Below are positions 1 through 6,242 of a stretch of 7,197 nucleotides of DNA, in pieces. The notes beneath the pieces are model-generated. The model was not told the DNA's origin. It worked only from the letters and a program-made list of their open reading frames with translations, and ran no database searches. The stretch lies in the NCBI GenBank assembly GCA_003500955.1, contig DNQP01000087.1, positions 7,105 to 14,301 of the forward strand. The letters are read 5' to 3'. The stretch's first letter is position 1; each line of letters starts with the position of its first letter. The stretch comes from Curvibacter sp. Its GTDB lineage: Bacteria > Pseudomonadota > Gammaproteobacteria > Burkholderiales > Burkholderiaceae_C. The translations under genes were made by a program, and so were the position numbers.

Positions 1-542
1 ACATGCTGCTGCACGGCCATGCCCCAGAGCAGATAGGCCGTGCTCAGCGCCAGTCCCACGGCATTGGCCCGCAGCGCGAAGCCGGGCTGACGCCGGCAGG
101 CCAGGCAGACGGCCAGACCGATCAGCAGGGGCAGGGTGTACAGCGGATCGATCACGAAGACGCTGCCCAGGCCATAGGGATGGTTGCTGAAGGGCAGGGC
201 CAGTTGGGTGCCGTAGATGGTCAGCGTGTCCAGCAGCGGGTGCGTGATCAGCACCAGCCAGACGGCCAGCCACCAGCGCCGCCACAGCGGCCACTCGCCG
301 TGCAGGCGCGCGATGCCCGCGGCGAACAGCGGGGCACAGAGCGTGAGCCAGAACAGCGCATGGCTCTCGGCCCGGTGCAGAACCATGTTGAGCATGGGAT
401 CGCCATGGTCGATGAGGACATCGAGGTCAGGCAGGGTGCCCAGTACGGCGCCCCATCCGGCGGCCTTGGCGAGAGAGGTGCGCCGGCCCATGACGGCCAC
501 GCCCACGGCGGCGCCCAGCGCCAGTTGGGAAACGGAATCCAT
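1..542 (-). CDS. YdjM/DUF457-family membrane protein (putative metal-dependent hydrolase), C-terminus cut by window edge
   Basis: This gene reads leftwards from the ATG at 542-540; 180 complete codons lie in the window and no stop is reached, so the C-terminus is missing. The start MDSVSQLALGAAVG resembles the usual beginning of the family often annotated as inner-membrane metal-dependent hydrolase (YdjM/DUF457), which supports this ATG although the upstream ribosome site is weak. Conserved family features are visible: LPDLD at residues 37-41, the HRAESHAL block with H56 and H61 (commonly HRGxSHS), HPLLDTLTIYGTQ from H101 with D105, and DPLYTLP from D132. These His and Asp residues could bind a metal. 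Hydrophobic stretches near residues 62-80, 90-103, 133-149 and 160-176 indicate a multi-pass inner-membrane protein. The biochemical activity of the family is poorly established. It lies 47 bp downstream of the dioxygenase on the same strand and may share its transcript. Family assignment is fairly secure; function is not. Confidence 0.85.
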   Translation of the reverse strand, partial: MDSVSQLALGAAVGVAVMGRRTSLAKAAGWGAVLGTLPDLDVLIDHGDPMLNMVLHRAESHALFWLTLCAPLFAAGIARLHGEWPLWRRWWLAVWLVLITHPLLDTLTIYGTQLALPFSNHPYGLGSVFVIDPLYTLPLLIGLAVCLACRRQPGFALRANAVGLALSTAYLLWGMAVQQH

Positions 543-589
543 ACGCCCGATGATGTCAGATCAGGCCAGGCACCGCGGCCCTGGGGGCA

Positions 590-1225
590 TCAGAGCGCGA
601 GCACGATGGGAAAGCGCGCCTGCAGCCCGTCCTGTCCGATCTGAAAGGGCATGGTGAGCGCGGCCCGGTCGGCATCGGATCGCAGATGGCGCCAAAGTAC
701 ATCGCGCGCATTGCCCGGATCGCCGGCCACGTAGAGCTGGGTGGTCAGGAGTTCGCGTGTGCCCAGGGCGACCTTGACGTGGATGTGGGGCGTGCGACCG
801 CGGTAGGCCACGGGCCGGATGGTGCGGAAACGGTAGCGTCCCTCTCGGTCGACCATCACGCGGCCAAAACCCTGGAAGTCGGGATCGGCACGGCTGCCGT
901 CGCCCGGATGATGGTAGTGCCCCAGGTGGTCGCACTGCCAGATGTCCACCTGGGCGCCGCGCACCGGGATACCGGCCGTGTCCGTGACCACGCCCTCGAG
1001 CCAGACCGGCGTCCCCCGCCGGTAGTCGGCGCGGCCGTTGCGCAGCAGATCGCCGTCGTGGTCTGCGGGCAGCTGGACAGGATAGAAGGGCCCTTCGGTC
1101 TGGGCGGGGGTCGGGTGCAGCGCCCGCGTGCGGGCCCGTGCTGGAGCCAGCCAGGGATAGACCACCGAGGCGGCCAAGCCCAGTTTCAACAGCTGCCGGC
1201 GTCTGTGGGATAAAGGTGTTTGCAT
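590..1225 (-). CDS. Tat-exported intradiol ring-cleavage dioxygenase (protocatechuate/catechol dioxygenase-like)
   Basis: The 211-residue product belongs to the intradiol dioxygenase family, non-haem Fe(III) enzymes that open catechol-type rings between the two hydroxyls to give muconate-type acids. The family marks are clear: QTEGPFYP at residues 42-49, a beta-sandwich core from about 73, WQCDHLGHY with the first expected iron ligand Y104, then RPVAYRGRTPHIH carrying Y141, the conserved R144, and ligands H147 and H149. All four expected iron ligands (two Tyr, two His) are therefore present. The N-terminus has a twin-arginine motif RRQLLK (residues 9-14), a hydrophobic stretch and an Ala-x-Ala site near residue 31, so export of the folded enzyme by Tat is likely. 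The start is supported by GGAGAG six bases upstream. The segment between the second Tyr and HIH is shorter than I recall for classical PcaH/PcaG, and no pca or cat genes are adjacent, so the substrate cannot be named. It diverges from the efflux operon across a 119-bp control region. Confidence 0.9.
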   Translation of the reverse strand: MQTPLSHRRRQLLKLGLAASVVYPWLAPARARTRALHPTPAQTEGPFYPVQLPADHDGDLLRNGRADYRRGTPVWLEGVVTDTAGIPVRGAQVDIWQCDHLGHYHHPGDGSRADPDFQGFGRVMVDREGRYRFRTIRPVAYRGRTPHIHVKVALGTRELLTTQLYVAGDPGNARDVLWRHLRSDADRAALTMPFQIGQDGLQARFPIVLAL

Positions 1226-1231
1226 GCAATG

Positions 1232-1237
1232 CTCTCC
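1232..1237 (-). promoter_or_regulatory. Ribosome binding site of the dioxygenase gene
   Basis: Read on the minus strand this is GGAGAG, placed six bases before the ATG at 1225-1223. It fixes that ATG as the start and rejects an extension of the frame further upstream. Confidence 0.7.
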
Positions 1238-1238
1238 A

Positions 1239-1256
1239 TGTCATGATGCTGTCATG
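1239..1256. repeat. 7-bp direct repeat TGTCATG with 11-bp period
   Basis: TGTCATG occurs at 1239-1245 and again at 1250-1256, separated by ATGC, so the copies sit about one helical turn apart. The pair lies between the 20-bp palindrome and the ribosome site of the dioxygenase. Five CATG tetramers fall between 1223 and 1269. This could be a binding site for a dimeric regulator of the dioxygenase or a chance repeat; the copies are short, so the functional reading is weak. Confidence 0.4.
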
Positions 1257-1257
1257 C

Positions 1258-1277
1258 ACTAGACTCATGAGTCTAGT
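1258..1277. promoter_or_regulatory. Perfect 20-bp palindrome, probable TetR-family operator
   Basis: The sequence ACTAGACTCA followed by TGAGTCTAGT equals its own reverse complement over all 20 bases; symmetry stops at both ends. It sits immediately upstream of, and shares one base with, the probable -10 box of the tetR-pump operon, so a bound protein would cover the spacer between -35 and -10. It is also 33 bp upstream of the dioxygenase start, where it could affect leftward transcription. The core TAGACT-N4-AGTCTA resembles, from memory, the TAGACC-N4-GGTCTA box of the TetR-family repressor NemR. The palindrome is seen directly; its recognition by the adjacent TetR protein is inference. Confidence 0.72.
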
Positions 1278-1282
1278 ATGAT
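1277..1282 (+). promoter_or_regulatory. Probable -10 element of the tetR-efflux operon promoter
   Basis: TATGAT matches the sigma-70 -10 consensus in five of six positions. The expected -35 position, about 17 bp upstream (1254-1259), reads ATGCAC and is poor, so the promoter would be weak. Transcription would begin near 1288-1290, just before the second inverted repeat, giving a leader of about 55 bases before the tetR ATG. The position between two palindromes fits a repressed promoter, but start-site data are lacking. Confidence 0.45.
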
Positions 1283-1292
1283 CTCCTCCTTT

Positions 1293-1317
1293 GCAGGCAC
1301 GGTCAGACCGTGCCTGC
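1293..1317. promoter_or_regulatory. Perfect inverted repeat, two 12-bp arms around one base: second operator or leader hairpin
   Basis: The left arm GCAGGCACGGTC (1293-1304) and right arm GACCGTGCCTGC (1306-1317) are exact reverse complements flanking A1305. The total length of 25 bp suits a TetR-family operator, and the site lies directly downstream of the predicted transcription start, where binding would block elongation or initiation. In RNA it could instead fold as a stem of about 10 GC-rich pairs with a five-base loop in the tetR leader. No T-tract follows on either strand, so it does not look like an intrinsic terminator. Its half-site differs from that of the palindrome at 1258-1277, so the two may be read by different proteins. 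Confidence 0.65.
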
Positions 1318-1344
1318 TGCGCCATCCATCCTCCGAATCTCAGC

Positions 1345-1935
1345 ATGACTGCCGATACACGCGCCCGCATCCTGGAAGCCGCTCTGGACACCTTTTGCGA
1401 GAAGGGCTACGGCGCCTGCGTGGACGATATCGCGCGCCGTGCGGGCGTGGTGAAGCAGACGCTGTATCACCACTATGGCAGCAAGGAAAGCCTGTTCCGA
1501 GAGGCCCTGACAGGGCTGGTCAATGTGCTGCTGGTCGATCTGGTGGCGCGCTCTGGCTCGCTGCGCGAGGACTTGCTGCGTTTCGCCGAGTCTTTCCAGG
1601 CCCAGGCCATGAGCGAACAGGGCCTGGCTCTGCACCGCATGCTGGTGGCCGAATCGCCCCGCTTCCCCGAGCTGGCCCAGACGGTCTACGAGACCTGGCA
1701 GCTCGCCGGCACGGAGCTCGCGCGTTTGTTGCGCGAAGCCATGGCGCGCGGCGAGATGCGCCAGGACGATCCCGAGTTTGCAGCCGACATGCTGATCAGC
1801 CTGCTGACCGGAACGCAGCGCGACATGCGTTTGCTGGGGATGCCGGTGGCGTGTCCGCGGCAAAGTGGCCGCATCACCAAGATCATCGATTGTTTTTTGC
1901 AGGCGTACGCCCCGGCGGGTGCGCGCAAGTCTTGA
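1345..1935 (+). CDS. TetR/AcrR-family transcriptional regulator, probable repressor of the efflux operon
   Basis: The 196-residue product has the typical TetR layout and length. An N-terminal helical DNA-binding domain covers residues 5-52, with the helix-turn-helix in DDIARRAGVVKQTLYHHYG (27-45) followed by SKESLF (46-51). An all-helical ligand-binding and dimerisation domain covers the rest and resembles the AefR-like C-terminal type (for instance the LHRMLVAESPRFPEL region, 96-110). Such proteins usually leave DNA when a small lipophilic ligand binds. The ATG at 1345 was chosen because MTADTRARILEAAL is the usual family beginning; an in-frame TTG at 1291 would add 18 unrelated residues and lies inside the control region. 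No convincing Shine-Dalgarno precedes the ATG, suggesting low expression. The gene is the first of the pump unit, 20 bp before the adaptor, so it would repress itself along with the pump. Cys18 and Cys25 lie in the DNA-binding domain. Family is certain; target and ligand are inferred. Confidence 0.93.
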   Translation: MTADTRARILEAALDTFCEKGYGACVDDIARRAGVVKQTLYHHYGSKESLFREALTGLVNVLLVDLVARSGSLREDLLRFAESFQAQAMSEQGLALHRMLVAESPRFPELAQTVYETWQLAGTELARLLREAMARGEMRQDDPEFAADMLISLLTGTQRDMRLLGMPVACPRQSGRITKIIDCFLQAYAPAGARKS

Positions 1936-1941
1936 AGGTTG

Positions 1942-1948
1942 AAGGGGA
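1942..1948 (+). promoter_or_regulatory. Ribosome binding site deciding the adaptor start
   Basis: AAGGGGA lies seven bases before the ATG at 1956. The adaptor reading frame is open much further upstream, back to 1278, but that part overlaps tetR in another frame and lacks family similarity. This site and the lipoprotein signal directly after the ATG settle the start. Confidence 0.65.
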
Positions 1949-1955
1949 AAAACAA

Positions 1956-3092
1956 ATGAAAGCTGTCCACTATCGTGTCACGGCCCTGGCGGCCGTCCTC
2001 ACCCTGCTGCTCAGCGGCTGCGGCAAATCTGAAGCGCCCAAAGGGGGCGGCGCTCCCGGCGGCGCGCCGCCGCCCACCGAGGTGGCCGTGGTCGTAGCCC
2101 AGCCGGGCGAAGCCCTGCTGACCAAGGAACTTCCGGGGCGCCTGCAGGCCTGGCGCACGGCCCAGGTGCGCGCGCGCGTGGAAGGTATCGTCGAGCAGCG
2201 CCTGTTCGAGGAAGGCTCGGACGTGAAGTCCGGCACGCCCCTGTACCGCATCGATGCCCGCACCTACCGCACGAGCAACGAGGCGGCCAAGGCCGAACTG
2301 GCGGCCGCCAAGGCCGTGGTCAACCGCTATCGGCCACTGGTGGAGATGAAGGCGGTGAGCCAGCAGGAGTTGGATACTGCCGAGGCCCGCCTGCGCCAGG
2401 CCGAGGCTGCGCTCGCGCGCACCCAGCTGGATCTGGAGAACACCACGGTGCCCGCGCCGATCTCCGGGCGCATCGGCCGCTCGCTCGTGACCGAGGGCGC
2501 CCTGGTGGGCCGCGGCGAGGCCACGCAACTTGCGACCATCGAGCAGATCGACCCGATCTACGTGAACTTCACGCAGAGCAGCGTCGAGCTGCTGGCCCTG
2601 CGCGAGGCCATCGCGAGCGGCCGCTGGAAGAAGGCCGACACGCGGCGCATGGAGCTGGTGCTGGAGAACGACAGCGTCTACCCGCTGCCCGGCAAGCTGC
2701 TGTTCTCCGACCTGTCCGTCGACCCGAACACGGGCGCGGTTTCGCTGCGCGCCGAGTTTCCCAACCCGAAGAAGGAACTGCTCCCCGGCATGTTCGTGCG
2801 CGTGCGCTATCCGCAGGCCAAGGCCGACCAGCTCATCACGCTGCCCCAGCGTGCCGTGCAGCTTTCGCCGGCGGGTGCCTCGGTGATGGTCGTGGGGGAG
2901 GGCAACAAGCTCATGCCCGTGCCGGTCAAGCTGGGCGGCATGAGCGGCAACAACTGGACCATCCTCAGCGGTCTCAAGGGGGGTGAGCAGGTCATGGTGG
3001 AGGGCCATATGAAGGCCTATCCGGGCAGCGTGGTCAAGCCCGTCCCCTGGTCGGCGACGCCAGCTGCCGCACCTGCCAACCAGGGGAAGTAA
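1956..3092 (+). CDS. RND efflux periplasmic adaptor lipoprotein (AcrA/MexA family)
   Basis: This is the 378-residue membrane-fusion subunit that links the inner-membrane pump to the outer-membrane channel. The N-terminus is a lipoprotein signal with lipobox LSGC and acylated Cys22, followed by a Gly/Pro-rich linker (residues 30-40). The adaptor domains follow: first half of the lipoyl domain near GRLQAWRTAQVRARVEGIV (61-79), an alpha-hairpin of about 105-163, the second lipoyl half with TVPAPISGRIGRSLVTEGALV (164-184), a beta-barrel with GKLLFSDLSVDPNTGAVSLRAEF (246-268) and LLPGMFVRVR (275-284), and a membrane-proximal domain to the end. The hairpin has R124, L128 and S135 spaced as the RLS motif of AcrA, which contacts the TolC/OprM-type channel. 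Length is close to AcrA (397) and MexA (383). The stop is six bases before the transporter ATG, and GGGGAAG overlapping the end of this gene is probably the transporter's ribosome site. The substrate range cannot be read from the adaptor. Confidence 0.97.
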   Translation: MKAVHYRVTALAAVLTLLLSGCGKSEAPKGGGAPGGAPPPTEVAVVVAQPGEALLTKELPGRLQAWRTAQVRARVEGIVEQRLFEEGSDVKSGTPLYRIDARTYRTSNEAAKAELAAAKAVVNRYRPLVEMKAVSQQELDTAEARLRQAEAALARTQLDLENTTVPAPISGRIGRSLVTEGALVGRGEATQLATIEQIDPIYVNFTQSSVELLALREAIASGRWKKADTRRMELVLENDSVYPLPGKLLFSDLSVDPNTGAVSLRAEFPNPKKELLPGMFVRVRYPQAKADQLITLPQRAVQLSPAGASVMVVGEGNKLMPVPVKLGGMSGNNWTILSGLKGGEQVMVEGHMKAYPGSVVKPVPWSATPAAAPANQGK

Positions 3093-3098
3093 AAGATC

Positions 3099-6000
3099 AT
3101 GGCCAAATTCTTTGTCGACCGTCCGGTCTTTGCCTGGGTGATCGCGCTGGTCATCCTGCTGGCCGGCGCGCTGGCCCTGCGTCAACTGCCCGTGGCCCAG
3201 TACCCCGAGGTCGCGCCGCCGGCGCTGGCCGTCAACGTGACCTACCCGGGCGCCTCCGCCAAGGTCATCGAGGACACCGTCGTGGCCCTGATCGAGCAGG
3301 AGATGAACGGCATCGAGAACCTGCTCTACATGGACTCGACCTCCGAGCAGAGCACGGGCACGATCAACCTGACCTTCCGTACCGGCACCAACATCGAGAT
3401 CGCCTCGGTCGAGACGCAGAACCGCATCAAGCGCGTGGAGGCGCGCCTGCCCGACGAGGTGCGGCGCCTGGGCGTGACCGTGACCAAGACCCGGCGCAAC
3501 TTCCTGATGTTCATCACGCTGTATTCGCCGGACAAGAGCCTCAAGTCCGTCGATCTGGCCAGCTACACGGCGGCCAGCGTGATTGACGAACTGCGCCGCG
3601 TGCCGGGCGTGGGTGAAGCCCAGCTCTTCGGCTCCGAGTACGCCATGCGTCTGTGGGTCGATCCCGACAAGCTTGCGGCCTTCCGTCTGACGCCTGGTGA
3701 AGTGATCGCCGCCGTGCGGGCGCAGAACGTGCTGCTGGCCGTGGGTGAGCTGAACCAGCCGCCTGCGCCCACGGGCATGGAATACGCGGCCACCGTGATC
3801 ACGCGCGGGCGCCTGACCACGCCCGAGGAGTTCGGCAATGTGGTGGTGCGCGCCCAGGGCGACGGTTCCCTGGTGCGTGTGCGCGACGTCGCGCGCGTGG
3901 AGCTGGGCGCGCAGGACTACTCCATCTTCGCGCGGCTGGACAGCCAGCCGACGGCGGCCGTGGGGGTCAAGGTGTCGCCGGGCGCCAATGCCCTGGACAC
4001 GGCCAAGGCCGTGCGCACGCGCATGGAGGAACTGTCGCGCTACTTCCCTCAAGGCATTGCCTGGGACGTGCCCTATGACACCACCCCCTTCATCGACATC
4101 TCGATCAGCGAAGTGGTCAAGACCCTGTTCGAGGCGGTGCTGCTGGTCTTCATCGTGATGTACCTGTTCCTGGAGAACTTCCGTGCCACGCTGATCCCGA
4201 CCATCGTGGTGCCGGTCTCGCTGATCGGTGCGGCGCTGGGGCTCTACGTGCTGGGCTACTCGATCAACGTGCTCACTCTGTTTGCCATGGTGCTGGCCAT
4301 CGGTATCGTGGTGGACGACGCCATCGTGGTGGTGGAGAACGTCGAACGCATCATGAGCGAGGAACATCTCTCGCCACGTGACGCCACCGCCAAGGCCATG
4401 GACCAGATCGTGGGCGCCATCATCGGTATCACGGTGGTGTTGTCGGCGGTGTTCATCCCCATGGCCTTCTTCTCCGGCTCGGTGGGGGCGATCTATCGGC
4501 AGTTCGCCGTGACCCTGGTGCTGACCATGCTGTTCTCGGCCCTGATGGCCCTGACGCTGACGCCCGCCCTGTGCGCCACGCTGCTTAAGGCGCATCAACC
4601 CGGCGAAACGGGTGTGCTGCCCACCACCGGCTTCTTCGGCTGGTTCAACCGCGGCTTCGCGGCGGCCACGCGCGGCTACATCCGCAAGGTGACCGGCATG
4701 CTGGGCCGCCCGGGTCGCTGGCTCATCGTCTACGGGGCCATCGTGGCCGCCACGGTCTGGATGTTTGCCAAGCTGCCCGGCAGCTTCCTGCCGGAAGAGG
4801 ACCAGGGTTACTTCATCAGCATGGTGATGCTGCCACCGGGTGCGACCCAGGAGCGCACGGTGGAGGTGATCCGGCAGGCCGAGGAGTTCTTCCTGGCGCA
4901 GCCCGAGGTGGAACATACCGTGGGCGTGGTGGGCTTCTCCTTCTTCGGCCGCGGCCAGAACGCCGGCCTGATCTTCACGCGCCTGAAGAACTGGGACGAG
5001 CGCAAGGCCAAGGAGAGCAGTGCCACGGCCGTGGTGCAGCGCGCCAACATGGCCCTGTTCGGCCTCAAGCAGGCCTTCATCTTCAGCGTCAACCCGCCAC
5101 CCATCCCTGAGCTGGCGGCGGTCGGTGGCTTCGACTTCCGCCTGCAGGACCGCGGCGGCCTGGGCCGCGACAAGCTCGCCGAGGCCCAGGCCCTGGCGGT
5201 GCAGCTGGCGGGGGCCAATCCGGCCCTGGCCGGTGTGCGCATGGAGGGCATGGCCCCCGGCCCGCAGCTGCTGCTGCAGATCGACCGCGAGAAGGCCCAG
5301 ACCCTGGGCGTGGACATCGCCACCCTCAACGAGACGCTGCAGACCCTGTTCGGCGTGGCCTACATCAACGACTTCGAGCGTCAGGGCCGCATCCTGCGCG
5401 TGCAGATGCAGGCCGATCCGGCCGTGCGCACCAGCCCCGAAGCCATGCTGCGCGTGCAGGTGCGCAACCGCAACGGCGGCATGGTGTCCCTGTCCGAAGT
5501 GGTGAAGCCCTTGTGGATGGTGGGTGCCCCGCGCCTGGACCGCTACAACGGCGTGCCCTCGGTCAAGCTTTCGGGCAACCCGGCGCCCGGTCGCAGCACC
5601 GGCGAGGCCATGCAGGCCATGGGGGAGGTGGCTGGCCAGTTGCCCAGTGGCATCGGCTATGCCTGGTCGGGCACGTCCTTCGAGGAAAGCCTCTCGGGCT
5701 CGCAGGCGCCGCTGCTGTTTGCCGTGTCGCTGATCGTGGTCTTCCTCTGCCTGGCCGCGCTCTATGAAAGCTGGACGATTCCGTTTTCGGTGATGCTGGT
5801 GGTGCCCTTGGGTATCTTTGGTGCGCTGCTCGCGGTCTATCTGCGTGGTCTGCCCAACGACGTGTACTTCAAGGTGGGCCTGATCGCGACCATCGGTCTC
5901 TCGTCCAAGAACGCCATCCTGATCATCGAGTTCGCCCGTACGCTGCAGGACCAGGGCATGGCGCTCAAGGAGGCCATCCTGGAGGCCTGTCGCCTGCGCC

Positions 6001-6242
6001 TGCGACCCATCTTGATGACCTCGATCGCCTTCATCGTGGGTGTGCTGCCGCTGGCCATCTCCAGCGGCGCGGGCGCGCAGAGCCGCCATGCCATCGGCAC
6101 CGGCGTGATGGGCGGGATGATTGCCGCCACGGTGCTGGCCATCTTCCTAGTACCCGTGTTCTATCTGGTCGTCAGCCGCCTGTTCCCCGGCCACAGCCGC
6201 GGACACGCGCCGACCGCTGGCGAGGGAGGCCACCATGGCTAA
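3099..6242 (+). CDS. RND multidrug efflux transporter, HAE-1 class (AcrB/MexB-like)
   Basis: The 1047-residue product is the proton-driven inner-membrane pump; it is colinear with E. coli AcrB (1049) from MAKFFVDRPVFAWV to the tail. It should form a trimer that takes hydrophobic compounds from periplasm and membrane. TM1 spans about residues 9-28, a large periplasmic loop follows, TM2-TM6 start near 338, a second periplasmic loop covers about 560-865, and TM8-TM12 end near 1030. The proton-relay residues are all present: D406 and D407 in IVVDDAIVVVENVER, K937 in SSKNAILIIEF, R967 and T974 in RLRPILMTS. In the deep binding pocket F135, F177, F613, F615 and F626 match the AcrB phenylalanines, but the AcrB F610 equivalent is V608. 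The G-loop reads GFSFFGRGQN. These traits place it with drug/solvent pumps (HAE-1) and not with metal pumps (CzcA/CusA). The last bases overlap the channel gene by 8 bp. Substrates cannot be named from sequence. Confidence 0.98.
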   Translation: MAKFFVDRPVFAWVIALVILLAGALALRQLPVAQYPEVAPPALAVNVTYPGASAKVIEDTVVALIEQEMNGIENLLYMDSTSEQSTGTINLTFRTGTNIEIASVETQNRIKRVEARLPDEVRRLGVTVTKTRRNFLMFITLYSPDKSLKSVDLASYTAASVIDELRRVPGVGEAQLFGSEYAMRLWVDPDKLAAFRLTPGEVIAAVRAQNVLLAVGELNQPPAPTGMEYAATVITRGRLTTPEEFGNVVVRAQGDGSLVRVRDVARVELGAQDYSIFARLDSQPTAAVGVKVSPGANALDTAKAVRTRMEELSRYFPQGIAWDVPYDTTPFIDISISEVVKTLFEAVLLVFIVMYLFLENFRATLIPTIVVPVSLIGAALGLYVLGYSINVLTLFAMVLAIGIVVDDAIVVVENVERIMSEEHLSPRDATAKAMDQIVGAIIGITVVLSAVFIPMAFFSGSVGAIYRQFAVTLVLTMLFSALMALTLTPALCATLLKAHQPGETGVLPTTGFFGWFNRGFAAATRGYIRKVTGMLGRPGRWLIVYGAIVAATVWMFAKLPGSFLPEEDQGYFISMVMLPPGATQERTVEVIRQAEEFFLAQPEVEHTVGVVGFSFFGRGQNAGLIFTRLKNWDERKAKESSATAVVQRANMALFGLKQAFIFSVNPPPIPELAAVGGFDFRLQDRGGLGRDKLAEAQALAVQLAGANPALAGVRMEGMAPGPQLLLQIDREKAQTLGVDIATLNETLQTLFGVAYINDFERQGRILRVQMQADPAVRTSPEAMLRVQVRNRNGGMVSLSEVVKPLWMVGAPRLDRYNGVPSVKLSGNPAPGRSTGEAMQAMGEVAGQLPSGIGYAWSGTSFEESLSGSQAPLLFAVSLIVVFLCLAALYESWTIPFSVMLVVPLGIFGALLAVYLRGLPNDVYFKVGLIATIGLSSKNAILIIEFARTLQDQGMALKEAILEACRLRLRPILMTSIAFIVGVLPLAISSGAGAQSRHAIGTGVMGGMIAATVLAIFLVPVFYLVVSRLFPGHSRGHAPTAGEGGHHG
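6224..6229 (+). promoter_or_regulatory. Ribosome binding site of the outer-membrane channel gene, inside the transporter gene
   Basis: GGGAGG lies five bases before the ATG at 6235 and is part of the last codons of the transporter. It selects this ATG over the in-frame ATG at 6247 and implies translational coupling with the transporter, whose TAA is at 6240-6242. Confidence 0.7.

Noticed and set aside
550..592. Possible terminator between the dioxygenase and the membrane protein gene
   Set aside because: A short CCAGG/CCTGG stem can be drawn, but it is only five pairs with a large loop and has no T-tract.
3..644. Plus-strand open frame over the left-edge membrane protein and dioxygenase end
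   Set aside because: The low-complexity Gln/Gly/Arg-rich product has no family match; the opposite strand encodes a recognisable DUF457 protein with conserved His/Asp motifs.
1280..1293. GATCTCCTCCTTTG, resembling the 16S rRNA 3' tail; on the minus strand a strong AAAGGAGG ribosome site
   Set aside because: No minus-strand start codon stands at a suitable distance for a recognisable gene, and the motif lies mostly before the predicted plus-strand transcription start. Probably chance.
561..1391. Minus-strand 276-codon frame overlapping the dioxygenase
   Set aside because: It overlaps the well-supported dioxygenase in another frame, has an Arg/Pro/Ala-rich composition and crosses the control region into tetR.
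1278..1955. Upstream in-frame extension of the adaptor to an ATG at 1278
   Set aside because: This part overlaps tetR in a different frame and shows no adaptor similarity, whereas 1956 has a ribosome site and begins a lipoprotein signal.
1686..6089. Very long antisense open frame (1467 codons, minus strand) across tetR, adaptor and transporter
   Set aside because: Its product is rich in His, Gln, Gly and Arg with no recognisable domain. It mirrors the G/C-biased third positions of well-identified plus-strand genes and is a codon-bias shadow.
6190..6239. His-containing C-terminal tail of the transporter as a metal-binding site
   Set aside because: AcrB also ends in a short His-containing tail, and the catalytic residues are those of the drug-pump class; nothing supports metal transport.
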